A DNA stretch of 64,000 nt from an uncultured Dorea sp. (GTDB lineage Bacteria; Bacillota; Clostridia; Lachnospirales; Lachnospiraceae), in NCBI GenBank assembly GCA_910586965.1, contig CAJUMF010000002.1, positions 62,001 through 126,000 of the forward strand, given 5' to 3'. The position numbers and the translations under genes were made by a program. The number at the start of each line of letters is the position of its first letter. Position 1 is the first letter of the stretch. The notes below the pieces were generated by a model that saw only the letters and a program-made list of their open reading frames with translations, did not search any database and was not told the origin of the DNA. This document shows positions 51,444 through 60,091 of this stretch, in pieces.

Positions 51444-52319
51444 ATGAGAAGAAAGAAACGATTACAGGAACTTACCATCAAGGATAACTTTATGTTCGGC
51501 GCGGTGATGGCGGATGAAGAGATGTGCCGGGAGCTTTTGGAGATAGTGCTTGGTTTTTCTATTGAGAAAGTTAAGGTCAGCAAGGAACACAGCCTCATCT
51601 ACAATCCGGAATACCGAGGAGTGCGGCTTGACGTATACGCCAGGGATGCCAGCCACACCCGGTATAATGTAGAGATGCAGGTCAGCAGGGATGCCGGACT
51701 GCCAAGGAGGAGCAGGTATTATCGCAGCCAGATTGACATGGAGCTTTTGCTAAGCGGCGTCAGTTATTCTGAATTGCCGGACAGCTATGTGATTTTTATC
51801 TGTGACTATGACCCCTGCGGGAGAAAAAAGTATCGGTATACATTCAGCAATCATTGCAGAGAAGACGCATCGCTGGAGCTTGGCGACGGGAGCTGTACCG
51901 TGTATCTGAGCACCGATGGGAAGAATGATGGCGAAGTTCCAAAAGAACTGGTGAAATTTCTGGAATATGTAAAAGCAGACCTTGATAAAAGTACGGCAGA
52001 CTTTGAGGACGATTTTGTAAAAAGAATCCAGGAGAATGTCAGAAAAGTTAAGGAAAGCAGGGAGATGGAGGAACGCTATATGCTGTTGGAAGAACTGCTC
52101 AAGACGGAACGCAATGAGGGAAAGGCAGAGGGAAAAAGTGAAGATATTCTTGAATTGCTGGAAGAACTGGGGGAAGTGCCGGGTGAATTGAGAGATGCGA
52201 TTGAAAATGAGACATCCTTAAGCAAGCTCAGATTATGGCTTAAAGCGGCGGCAAAGGCCGATTCCATTGACTGGTTTGTGAAAGAAATACAGGAAGACCG
52301 GCAAACAGTAAATCAGTAA
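51444..52319 (+). CDS. Rpn family recombination-promoting nuclease/putative transposase
   Basis: A 291-residue PD-(D/E)XK-family protein. The core includes KDNFMFGAVMADEEMCRELLEIVLG and the nuclease motif GVRLDVYARD followed by NVEMQV, typical of the Rpn/PDDEXK_2 family. The C-terminal third has an EGKAEGKSEDILELL helix seen in many relatives. These proteins are abundant in gut Firmicutes; the role may be in DNA mobility or defence. ATG 51444 follows GGAGG. Confidence 0.85.
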   Translation: MRRKKRLQELTIKDNFMFGAVMADEEMCRELLEIVLGFSIEKVKVSKEHSLIYNPEYRGVRLDVYARDASHTRYNVEMQVSRDAGLPRRSRYYRSQIDMELLLSGVSYSELPDSYVIFICDYDPCGRKKYRYTFSNHCREDASLELGDGSCTVYLSTDGKNDGEVPKELVKFLEYVKADLDKSTADFEDDFVKRIQENVRKVKESREMEERYMLLEELLKTERNEGKAEGKSEDILELLEELGEVPGELRDAIENETSLSKLRLWLKAAAKADSIDWFVKEIQEDRQTVNQ

Positions 52320-52344
52320 CGCTCAATCAGAACAGCAGAATCAA

Positions 52345-52377
52345 ACGGCAGATATCCGCGGACAGGATATTTGCCGT
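52345..52377 (+). terminator. Hairpin after the Rpn gene
   Basis: ACGGCAGATATCC (52345-52357) pairs with GGATATTTGCCGT (52365-52377) with one mismatch. No strong T-run, so only a probable terminator. Confidence 0.5.
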
Positions 52378-52446
52378 CTATGTCATTTAGTCATTTGTAT
52401 CAATGCCCGGTTCGGGCGATTTTCAAAAAAGTATGCAGAGGAATTC

Positions 52447-52485
52447 GAAAAAAGGGCAACCCTAAGCTATTCTCAGAGCTGCCCT
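52447..52485 (-). terminator. Terminator of the Xaa-Pro aminopeptidase gene
   Basis: On the minus strand a stem with AGGGCA/TGCCCT base (52453-52485) is followed by a run of six T's (A's at 52448-52453 on the + strand). It lies 14 nt beyond the stop. Confidence 0.75.
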
Positions 52486-52498
52486 GTATGTATGACAA

Positions 52499-54286
52499 TT
52501 AAATTGCCCGTGTATAGCCTTTCAGCCACTCTCTCTCCTCGTCGGTGAGGTGCGGCCCGATTTTCTCATACACGTCTTTGTGGTAGTTATTGAGCCATTC
52601 TCTCTCGTCGCGGCTCATCTCTTCCGGCTCGATGCCGTCAAGGTCGATGGGGGCGAAAGTCACGGTCTCGAAGTACATGAACTGGCCGTATTTGTTCTTG
52701 GCGCCTTTCCGCACGATAAATTCATTCTCAATGCGGATGCCGAACTCGCCGTCCTCGTAGATGCCCGGCTCGTCGGTGATGACCATGCCTTCCTCAAGCT
52801 GGTGGTGCTCATTCTTGCTTGGTACAACATACCAGCGGAATCCCGTGGGCGCCTCGTGGATGTTGCCTAAGTATCCCACGCCGTGGCCGGTGCCGCACTG
52901 GTAGTCAAGGTCAAGGTCCCAGATAGGGCCTCTTGCCAGCACGTCAAGATTGTAGCCGTAGCAGCCGTAGAGGAATCTCGCCCGGGAAAGGCGCATCATG
53001 GCGCGCACGACAGCGGTAAAGTATTTTTTCATCTGCTGGTCCACGGAGCCTAAGACAAAGGTTCTGGTGATGTCTGTGGAGCCTTCAAAGTATCCGCCGC
53101 CGGTGTCGTTTAAGAAAAATGCGCCGGATTTAAGCTCTACGTCCGTCGCTTCGGACGGGGAGTAGTGCATCATGGCCGCGTGGTCTGCAAAGGCGCATAA
53201 GGGCTCAAAGCTGTCGCGGATATACCCTTCCTGAGCCGCCCGAAATTCTGTCAGTTTGGCGGCGGAGCTAAGCTCGGTGATTGGCTCTTTGTCGTAGCGG
53301 GTCTTTACCCAGTGCATGAATTTTGTGATGGCGATGCCGTCCTTGATGTGAGCCTCTTTCACATTTTCAAGCTCCACGTCATTTTTCATGGCTTTCATGA
53401 GGATGGTCGGATTGGCAGCCTCCACGATGCCGCACGGGATATTCTTATAGAGGGCGTAATTCATCTTCATCGGGTCTATCATCGTGGTGCTGTCCGGGTT
53501 TAGGCCCTTGATATCCTCGTAAATGTCGTTGTACGGGTGAATCGTTACATTGTTCTTCGCAAGCTCCTCATGAATCCTTTCGTCAAGCTTGGAATCATCT
53601 ACATAAAGCTCTGCCTTGTCCATCGTAATGATTGCATAGGACAGAAGGAGCGGGAAGAAATCCACGTCGTCCCCGCGGACGTTAAAGAGCCAGCACACAT
53701 CGTCTAAGGAGGCGATGATGTGGGAGTCTGCGCCCTTTTCTTCCATAACTTTCCTTACCCGTGCAAGCTTTGAGGCGGTGCTTTCGCCGGAGTATTTCTC
53801 CTCCAGGAAGAATGCCGGTTTCTCGGACAGCGCCGGGCGGTCTTCCCAGATGGCGTCTATAAGGTCGTCCGAGTAGCTGATGCGGATATTCTTTGCGGTG
53901 AGGGCCTCCTCATATTCTTTTCCTTCGCCCATGGAGAGGACTCTTCCGTCAAAGCCGACGCAGCCGCCCTCCGGGATATTTGCTTGCAAGTATTCCGTGA
54001 TGGACGGAGTGTCGCCCACGAACATCTTCATGAGGCGGATGCCGCTGCCGGCAAGCTGGTTCTGTGCCTGGAAGAAATATCTCCCGTCGGTCCAGAGGCC
54101 CCCGTCGTCCTTTGTGATTACTGCCGTTCCGTAGGAACCGCTGAAACCGGTGATGAATTTCCGGGCTTTGAAATGTTCCCCTACATATTCGCTCTGGTGG
54201 AAATCCGCGGTTGGGACAACGTAGGCGTCAATCCCTTTCTCTGCCATAAGAGCGCGCAGTTTCTGAACTCTTTCTGCTACATTCAT
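52499..54286 (-). CDS. Xaa-Pro aminopeptidase (M24B family)
   Basis: A 595-residue creatinase-fold metallopeptidase that removes the N-terminal residue from X-Pro peptides. Two creatinase-like N-terminal domains precede the catalytic domain. Metal ligands are seen in FLNDTGGGYFEGSTDITRTF (two Asp), GTGHGVGY (His), TDEPGIYEDG (Glu) and IENEFIV (Glu). The three-domain length matches the long XPNPEP1-like aminopeptidase P. ATG 54286 follows AGGAGG on the minus strand. Confidence 0.92.
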   Translation of the reverse strand: MNVAERVQKLRALMAEKGIDAYVVPTADFHQSEYVGEHFKARKFITGFSGSYGTAVITKDDGGLWTDGRYFFQAQNQLAGSGIRLMKMFVGDTPSITEYLQANIPEGGCVGFDGRVLSMGEGKEYEEALTAKNIRISYSDDLIDAIWEDRPALSEKPAFFLEEKYSGESTASKLARVRKVMEEKGADSHIIASLDDVCWLFNVRGDDVDFFPLLLSYAIITMDKAELYVDDSKLDERIHEELAKNNVTIHPYNDIYEDIKGLNPDSTTMIDPMKMNYALYKNIPCGIVEAANPTILMKAMKNDVELENVKEAHIKDGIAITKFMHWVKTRYDKEPITELSSAAKLTEFRAAQEGYIRDSFEPLCAFADHAAMMHYSPSEATDVELKSGAFFLNDTGGGYFEGSTDITRTFVLGSVDQQMKKYFTAVVRAMMRLSRARFLYGCYGYNLDVLARGPIWDLDLDYQCGTGHGVGYLGNIHEAPTGFRWYVVPSKNEHHQLEEGMVITDEPGIYEDGEFGIRIENEFIVRKGAKNKYGQFMYFETVTFAPIDLDGIEPEEMSRDEREWLNNYHKDVYEKIGPHLTDEEREWLKGYTRAI

Positions 54287-54468
54287 GATAAAAAAACCTC
54301 CTAACATTTTGTTATTTCCATTATAGCACTTTCGGGGAAATATTTATAGACTAAAGTACAAATTTAAAATTCTAAAATTTTTTGTAACGAAAATGTATTT
54401 TTCCACTCTTATAGATAGAGGTGAGTGAACAACGGTTTTTTTGAGGCTTTCTGAGCCGGGAAAGAGTG

Positions 54469-54497
54469 TTGGAAAGCCGGGATAAATAAGATATAAT
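54469..54497 (+). promoter_or_regulatory. Promoter of the third FtsX-type transporter
   Basis: TTGGAA (54469-54474), 17 nt, then TATAAT (54492-54497). Transcription should start near 54504, only ~16 nt before the GTG used for the permease. Confidence 0.65.
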
Positions 54498-54519
54498 AAT
54501 CAGGGGAATATTTACGGAG

Positions 54520-57261
54520 GTGGAACAAAATGGGGAAAAAAGAAAGGGAAAGGGTGCGTCTTCAGAGCGTCTCTCGAGAATACAGCGGCGGTTCTCGGTC
54601 ACTTTGTACATGCTGGCGTTTGCGGCGTTTTTCTATCCATGGATGATGGTGGGGGAAAAGAAGTATTCGGTAGTGACTTTTGCCCTGGAATTTAAAAAGA
54701 ACGGGATTGACTCTCTGGTCCGGCAGGCGGGGCTTGAGCCAAATGCTCTCTATGAGCCGGGAGTGAAGATCAATCTGGGGATTTTCGCGCTTTTTGCGGT
54801 GCTGGGGGTATTTTACCTGGTCACGGTGTTTGAGAGGAAGAACTGGAACATCAATATCGCGTCGCTCCTTGCCGCCATAGCGGTTCCCTATGCGGGGATG
54901 ACGCCTTATATGATGGTGGATTTCTGCAGCAACTATACGGAGGCGATACTCAGCACCAGCGTCCTTATGATCATTGCGGCGGTGGAGTGCATCGGGCGGA
55001 AAGTCATCGAGAACTGGGATGTGACGTCCAGCGAGGCGGACGAATACCATGAGAGGGAGCGGCGGGAAAAGGAGGAGCGCCGGAGACGGCTTTATTTCCC
55101 GGGAAGGTACAAAAAGCTCTTTTACCGGGTCATCTGGAAGAACTTCCGGCGAAACCTTAAGGATTACACGGTGCTGCTTGTGTGCAACGCCCTTGTGTTC
55201 GGGTTTGTGATGACCGGCTTTGGGATGCAGAAACTGACGGCGCAGGAGGGAGCGGGCGTAAGGCTTACGATGACGAATCTGGGGGAGTGGGATGTGTCTG
55301 TGGAAGGGGCGGCAGAACTTCCCCAGTCAGGACTTCCCTCCGGGGCGGGAGAAGTTCTCCTCAAGAGTGTCATCGAGCTTGGGGCGGTGGGTCTTTTCAT
55401 GCTGGTGCTCTTGCTCCTTTATTACCTTCGGAAACGGATTCCGGAGTACGGGGTGTTCAAGACGCTGGGAATCCGAAGGAGGACCATGTACTTCTGCATG
55501 GGGCTGGAGCTTGGCATCGGAACGCTTTTGTCCCTTGTCATCGGGGGCGTGGCGGGCACGGCGCTCATTGCGGTGTTCCAGAAGAATATCGGGGGCATCG
55601 AGGGCAGTTTCTTATCGCCGCTCCTGTTGCTTAAGGCAGTGGCAGTGATGCTTGTCATCTATCTGGTGACCTTTTTTGTGACCCATGACCTGTTCGTGGG
55701 ATTCCGCATGGGGAGTTCTTTGGACCTTCAGGTGATGAAGGAGCGGATGCCCCGGAAATTCCACTGGATTGTCGTGGCGGCGGGGCTTGGCCTTTGCGCC
55801 CTCATGGTCTGCTGGTACGGGATGAACGGGAATTTTGAAAATATACAGCTCCTGGGCGGGTGCTTAGCGGGGTTGTATTTTGTCTTAAGGTTCGGCATAG
55901 CCGGGTATCTTGTGCATGTGAGGAAGAAAAAGGGGGCGCTCTCAAAGCTTTTGCGCCAGCACCCTTTTTACCACAAATCCCGCAGCGCAGTCTGGTATAT
56001 GTTCGGCATGTGCGTGCTGCAGGTGTGCATCCTGGCGGTGTTTTCCATCCAGCTTTTTTCCGTCTCGCTGGTGACGGAGGATGAAGAGCTGTTTCCTTAT
56101 GACCTGGTGATGTGCGCCAGCGCAGAGGAGGAAGAGGATATGGAACTCTTACAGAAGATGCGGCAGACGGACGGGATAGAAGTCTCTGATTATCCCATGT
56201 TCCGGGTGTCGGGAACGGATGCCACGGAAAGGTCGGAGAATAATGAGATGTCTCCTATACGTAGTCAGAATATCGGGATATCGGAATCTACTTTTCACGC
56301 CCTTAAGAAGGCGCAGGATGCGGATTACATAGAGAGACCTTTAGGTTTGGACGGCGAGGGGGAGAGCATCTACATCGTCCATCAGCAGAACAAGGCGACG
56401 AAAGCGCGGCCCATTGATTACAAGTCGATGCGCTCTACGCCCTATCTCTATACAGGACCGGTATGTATCAATGTGGACGCCTATTCCCACCGGACTTCCT
56501 TTTCCCGCCGAAAGATAGCGGGGGAGGAAGTGTCAGGGCTTGTGGGAGTGCTCTGCCAGGGGGAGCGGGAGAATCTTGTGGTGTTTTCCGATGCCTATTT
56601 TGAGAAGGCGAAGGACATCTGGAAAGAGACGAATCCTTTTAACGGGGAAATCCTTAAGCCGGAGGAGAAGGCAGAGTATGCAGAACTCCTCTATCAGGGT
56701 CCAACCAGGCTCATCGTGGCAAAGGCGGACGGCAAGGCCATTGAGGCGTTAAAGCCGGACCTTGACGCGTTCCGGGAGCGCCACAAAAAGGATGAAGAGT
56801 ACGACGCGAAAGTAAAGAGCTATTACCTGAAAGAGGACTGCGTATTCCTTATGAAGGCGGAGCTTAACATGCAGGAAACGATGGCAAAGCTTTTAATCTG
56901 CATTTTCTTTGCGGCGGAGCTTTTGCTCCTTGGCATCAAGATGATGACGGAGAAGAAGATGAATGTAAGGCGGACGGAATTTTTAAATTGCATGGGCATG
57001 AGAAAGAAAGAGATAAGGCGGCTGTTCCGATGGGAGATGGGTGTGTATTACCTTGTTGTGGCGGCATGTTCCGCGGGACTTAGCACGGCACTTCTGTTTG
57101 CCACATTCCGGGCGCGGCTTTACGGAGCGGAGGATATAAAGATGATATCGGCAAAACTCCTGCCTTTCGGGGCTTTGGAGCTTGCGGCACTGGGAATATT
57201 AATGTGGATGCTCACGGAATGTAACATCCGCCAGGTTGAGAAAAAGACGAGGGAGGCATAG
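54520..57261 (+). CDS. FtsX/BceB-like ABC permease with fused N-terminal module, orphan copy
   Basis: A 913-residue permease, third copy of the family at 27086 and 35548 and, like the latter, fused to the N-terminal four-helix module. It shares the linker RRRLYFPGRYKKLFYRVIWKNF and the blocks YPMFRVSG, IGISESTFH, IYIVHQQNKATKARPIDY and FRARL. The start is awkward: the open frame begins with GTG 54520, which overlaps GGAGG, while the well-spaced ATG at 54530 is out of frame. One more A in the A6 run at 54536-54541 would put that ATG in frame. No maturase or precursor is next to it. Role inferred as antimicrobial peptide resistance. Confidence 0.78.
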   Translation: MEQNGEKRKGKGASSERLSRIQRRFSVTLYMLAFAAFFYPWMMVGEKKYSVVTFALEFKKNGIDSLVRQAGLEPNALYEPGVKINLGIFALFAVLGVFYLVTVFERKNWNINIASLLAAIAVPYAGMTPYMMVDFCSNYTEAILSTSVLMIIAAVECIGRKVIENWDVTSSEADEYHERERREKEERRRRLYFPGRYKKLFYRVIWKNFRRNLKDYTVLLVCNALVFGFVMTGFGMQKLTAQEGAGVRLTMTNLGEWDVSVEGAAELPQSGLPSGAGEVLLKSVIELGAVGLFMLVLLLLYYLRKRIPEYGVFKTLGIRRRTMYFCMGLELGIGTLLSLVIGGVAGTALIAVFQKNIGGIEGSFLSPLLLLKAVAVMLVIYLVTFFVTHDLFVGFRMGSSLDLQVMKERMPRKFHWIVVAAGLGLCALMVCWYGMNGNFENIQLLGGCLAGLYFVLRFGIAGYLVHVRKKKGALSKLLRQHPFYHKSRSAVWYMFGMCVLQVCILAVFSIQLFSVSLVTEDEELFPYDLVMCASAEEEEDMELLQKMRQTDGIEVSDYPMFRVSGTDATERSENNEMSPIRSQNIGISESTFHALKKAQDADYIERPLGLDGEGESIYIVHQQNKATKARPIDYKSMRSTPYLYTGPVCINVDAYSHRTSFSRRKIAGEEVSGLVGVLCQGERENLVVFSDAYFEKAKDIWKETNPFNGEILKPEEKAEYAELLYQGPTRLIVAKADGKAIEALKPDLDAFRERHKKDEEYDAKVKSYYLKEDCVFLMKAELNMQETMAKLLICIFFAAELLLLGIKMMTEKKMNVRRTEFLNCMGMRKKEIRRLFRWEMGVYYLVVAACSAGLSTALLFATFRARLYGAEDIKMISAKLLPFGALELAALGILMWMLTECNIRQVEKKTREA

Positions 57262-57263
57262 AG

Positions 57264-58013
57264 ATGGACAGTGTGTTAAGGGCAGAGAAACTGATACGCA
57301 ATTATAAGCTGCCGAATGCGGAGGAGGATACGATAAAGGTTCTTAAAGGACTTGATTTTACCATTGAGCAGAATGAGTTCGTGGGCATCATGGGGAAATC
57401 CGGCTGCGGCAAGACAACGCTTTTAAAGCTTTTGGGGCTGATTGAGCGGCCTACGGGCGGAGAGATGTATTTTAAGGAAAAGAAGGTAAAGGAGCTGTGG
57501 GAGGATGAGCTTGCGGATTTAAGGCGCCGGAAGATTGGATTCGTGTTCCAGGATTTTTACCTTATGGACAGCCTGACGGTGGAGGAAAATATCATGCTGC
57601 CGATGATTTTAGACAAGGCGGAGGAGGAGGACTGCTACGAGAGCGCCAGAGGCTACGCCGAGCATTTCCGGATCAATGCCCTTATGAGGAAATATCCTTA
57701 TGAGCTGTCAGGGGGCGAGCGCCAGAGGGTGGCAATCTGTCGGGCGCTTGTGAACAAGCCGGATCTGATCCTGGCGGACGAGCCTACGGGCAACTTGGAC
57801 TCGCAGTCCGGGAAGATTGTCATCGATGCGTTAGACCAGATCCATAAAGAGCATAAAAAGACCATTATCATGGTCACCCATGACCCGCAGATTGCAAGCT
57901 ATTGCAGCCGGATCATACTGTTAAAAGACGGGGTGATACTGGATGAGCTGAAAAGCGGCGGGAACAGGGATGCGTTTTATCAGGAGATATTGGGGAGGAT
58001 GGCGGATTTGTAG
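57264..58013 (+). CDS. ABC transporter ATP-binding protein, orphan module
   Basis: A 249-residue LolD/BceA-type ATPase: Walker A GKSGCGKTTL, signature LSGGERQR, Walker B LILADEPTGNLD. It starts 2 nt after the permease stop and pairs with it. Similar to the ATPases of loci A and B, so all three modules stem from one ancestor. Confidence 0.92.
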   Translation: MDSVLRAEKLIRNYKLPNAEEDTIKVLKGLDFTIEQNEFVGIMGKSGCGKTTLLKLLGLIERPTGGEMYFKEKKVKELWEDELADLRRRKIGFVFQDFYLMDSLTVEENIMLPMILDKAEEEDCYESARGYAEHFRINALMRKYPYELSGGERQRVAICRALVNKPDLILADEPTGNLDSQSGKIVIDALDQIHKEHKKTIIMVTHDPQIASYCSRIILLKDGVILDELKSGGNRDAFYQEILGRMADL

Positions 58014-58071
58014 AAAGCTTTCTCATATGGTGTCAGAGAAAACAGTATTTTGATTTTATGTTGGAATAATG

Positions 58072-58099
58072 TTGCATTTTTATGGGAATATAGTAAAAT
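58072..58099 (+). promoter_or_regulatory. Candidate promoter of rloAB
   Basis: TTGCAT (58072-58077), 16 nt, then TAAAAT (58094-58099), about 30 nt before rloA. Weak evidence. Confidence 0.4.
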
Positions 58100-58130
58100 A
58101 AAAACATAAAAATGTCAGGTGGTAATAAAA

Positions 58131-59369
58131 ATGTTGATATCATATAAATTCAGGAATTATTGTTCTTTTTGTGAAACAGCAGAATTTGATATGCTGGCAC
58201 CCTCCAATAAAGTGAAAAACAGATTTCCGGATAATTATATCGAGACAGAAGAAGGGTACGATATTTTAAAATCTGCCGTTATTGTCGGAGAAAATGCGGG
58301 AGGAAAGACAAATTTTATCAATAGTCTTTCCTTCCTGAAAGCGATGTTCGAAGATAACAGGCCAAAACATGCATACAGGAGCCTTATTAACTTTAACCAC
58401 CTTTGTTCCTTGACGAATCCAGAAAAATATGACACGACGCAGGAATTTGACATCTGTATTATAGGAGAGAGCAAAACAATCTATCATTATAATCTGCAGA
58501 TAGATGAATTTGGCATTGTGAAAGAAGAACTTTTCTATAAAAACGCAAGAAGGAGTCAGGAAAAAATAGTTGTTTCTGCGAAAAGGGGTGAGTTGAGTTT
58601 TAGAGCGAAAGAACATGTAATAGATGCTTTTTTTGAAGTGGATACATCAGGGTGCAGGAAAGAGGTGGACCGGATGTTTGGGCAGATGCCTCCTGTAAAG
58701 GGAGAAACGGGTCTTTTTGTTTCCAAATTGGCTATATTAGGTGAATCTCGTGCGAGGGAGTTTGTTGACTGGATAAATGATAAATTAGTGGTCGAGAGCA
58801 GAAATTATAATTATTCTCCTTTGAAAAATATCCAGAATGAAGAAGAAGATTTAAGAATTATTAAGGATTCCCGGTTTTTAGAGATACTGCGGATGATTGA
58901 TTACAGTGTTTGCAGGATTGAGGCAGATGAGGATAAACCGTTTAGCGAGAGTCTCCTTGTCAGAAAGACGAAAGACGGAAAGGAGTTTTCTAGGGAAATC
59001 AGCAGGGATTCCGGAGGTATCAGAGAGTTTTTCTCATGGGCAGTACAACTTTTCAGAGTAGTTTATGAAGATAAAATCGTTTTTGCAGATGAAATGGACA
59101 GAGTGATCAATCCGATTCTGTCGGAAAGAATCGTTGCTTATATAAACGGGAAAAAACACAGGGGGCAGTTTGTTTTCTCCAGTCACAATGCGTTGCATTT
59201 GGATCTGAAAAATTATATGAAAGAACAGATTTATTTTGTGACAAAAAACAGAGATAATCTGAATTCAGAGCTCTATTCGCTGGCTGACTTTCCTGAAATA
59301 CGGTATGAAACAACAAAAATTTATGAATTTTATATGAAAGGAATCCTGGGAGGAACAGCATTTGAGTAG
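58131..59369 (+). CDS. rloA: RloA-like AAA family ATPase
   Basis: A 412-residue ABC/OLD-like ATPase. Walker A is G53-E-N-A-G-G-K59-T60; the Walker B-like motif is KIVFADEMD near residue 325, followed by FSSHNA. The domain order matches AAA_15/RloA proteins that are paired with RloB. Such pairs were first noticed beside restriction-modification loci and resemble other ATPase-TOPRIM defence pairs. ATG 58131 follows AGGTGG; a GTG at 58119 overlaps it. AT-rich relative to the preceding transporter. Overlaps rloB by 8 nt. Confidence 0.8.
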   Translation: MLISYKFRNYCSFCETAEFDMLAPSNKVKNRFPDNYIETEEGYDILKSAVIVGENAGGKTNFINSLSFLKAMFEDNRPKHAYRSLINFNHLCSLTNPEKYDTTQEFDICIIGESKTIYHYNLQIDEFGIVKEELFYKNARRSQEKIVVSAKRGELSFRAKEHVIDAFFEVDTSGCRKEVDRMFGQMPPVKGETGLFVSKLAILGESRAREFVDWINDKLVVESRNYNYSPLKNIQNEEEDLRIIKDSRFLEILRMIDYSVCRIEADEDKPFSESLLVRKTKDGKEFSREISRDSGGIREFFSWAVQLFRVVYEDKIVFADEMDRVINPILSERIVAYINGKKHRGQFVFSSHNALHLDLKNYMKEQIYFVTKNRDNLNSELYSLADFPEIRYETTKIYEFYMKGILGGTAFE

Positions 59370-60006
59370 GCCGAAAAGAATACTGAGGAAAAAGTTTATC
59401 GTTTTTTGCGAAGGAGATACGGAATATAATTATGTGGACGGAATGAGACTGAAACAGGGAGTGGAACTAGCTCTTAAACCAGTTAATATGCAGGGCGGGG
59501 GATACTCCAGTTTTCTTAATGAGATAAAAAAAGAGGCGAGTAACAATTGTCTTGCAAAATTTATAATTATTGATTTTGACAGAGTAAAAAAACATTCCGG
59601 GGAATTGGAAAAGTTGAAGGAAATAATAGAATACTGTAAATTACAGAATGACAGCAAAAGAATTCCGTGTTTTCTGATCCTGGATAATCCGGATTTTGAG
59701 TATATTGCCTGTCTTCATATTGAGGATTACCGTGGGCAGGATACAAAAAAATACATAGAGGATTCTTTGGGTTTCGGCTCATTAGATAAATTCAAGAATA
59801 AAAAGGACATTTACTGTTACCTGAATACAAACTGCAATTCGTATAATAGAATGTTATCCCGGCTGAGGGGAAAAGTTCTCATTAATCACTATCAGATTAA
59901 TAAGGCCAATTTTGACATTAAAATATCTAATATGGAACTTATATGGGATAATAGCAGCAAGCGGGGTTCTAATATCAACGAGTTTTTTGAGGTCATTAAT
60001 TGGTAA
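59362..60006 (+). CDS. rloB: RloB family protein
   Basis: A 214-residue protein with the RloB opening FIVFCEGDTEYNYV and an IIDFDRV acidic motif, a pattern like a TOPRIM/nuclease active site (E17, then D-x-D). It starts with TTG at 59362, 9 nt after GGGAGG, overlapping the rloA stop. With RloA it probably forms an ATP-regulated nuclease complex acting against phage or plasmid DNA or RNA; this is inference from family context. A bidirectional terminator follows. Confidence 0.75.
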   Translation: MSRPKRILRKKFIVFCEGDTEYNYVDGMRLKQGVELALKPVNMQGGGYSSFLNEIKKEASNNCLAKFIIIDFDRVKKHSGELEKLKEIIEYCKLQNDSKRIPCFLILDNPDFEYIACLHIEDYRGQDTKKYIEDSLGFGSLDKFKNKKDIYCYLNTNCNSYNRMLSRLRGKVLINHYQINKANFDIKISNMELIWDNSSKRGSNINEFFEVINW

Positions 60007-60029
60007 AAAAGATTGGCTATATAAAAATA

Positions 60030-60055
60030 ACCGGGAGCGAAAATCCGCTCCCGGT
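60030..60055. terminator. Bidirectional terminator
   Basis: A perfect 10-bp stem (60030-60039 and 60046-60055) with A-rich left and T-rich right flanks, between the convergent rloB and peptide transporter genes. Confidence 0.85.
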
Positions 60056-60091
60056 ATTTTACTGCAGAAATCTGCAATCTGTTGGTCTGTC

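Noticed and set aside
51444..52319. Complete transposon around the Rpn gene
   Set aside because: No terminal inverted repeats or target duplications were recognised on either side.
54308..54519. Precursor peptide upstream of the orphan transporter
   Set aside because: No short frame with cysteines or a VVAR-like block was found; only a promoter is visible.
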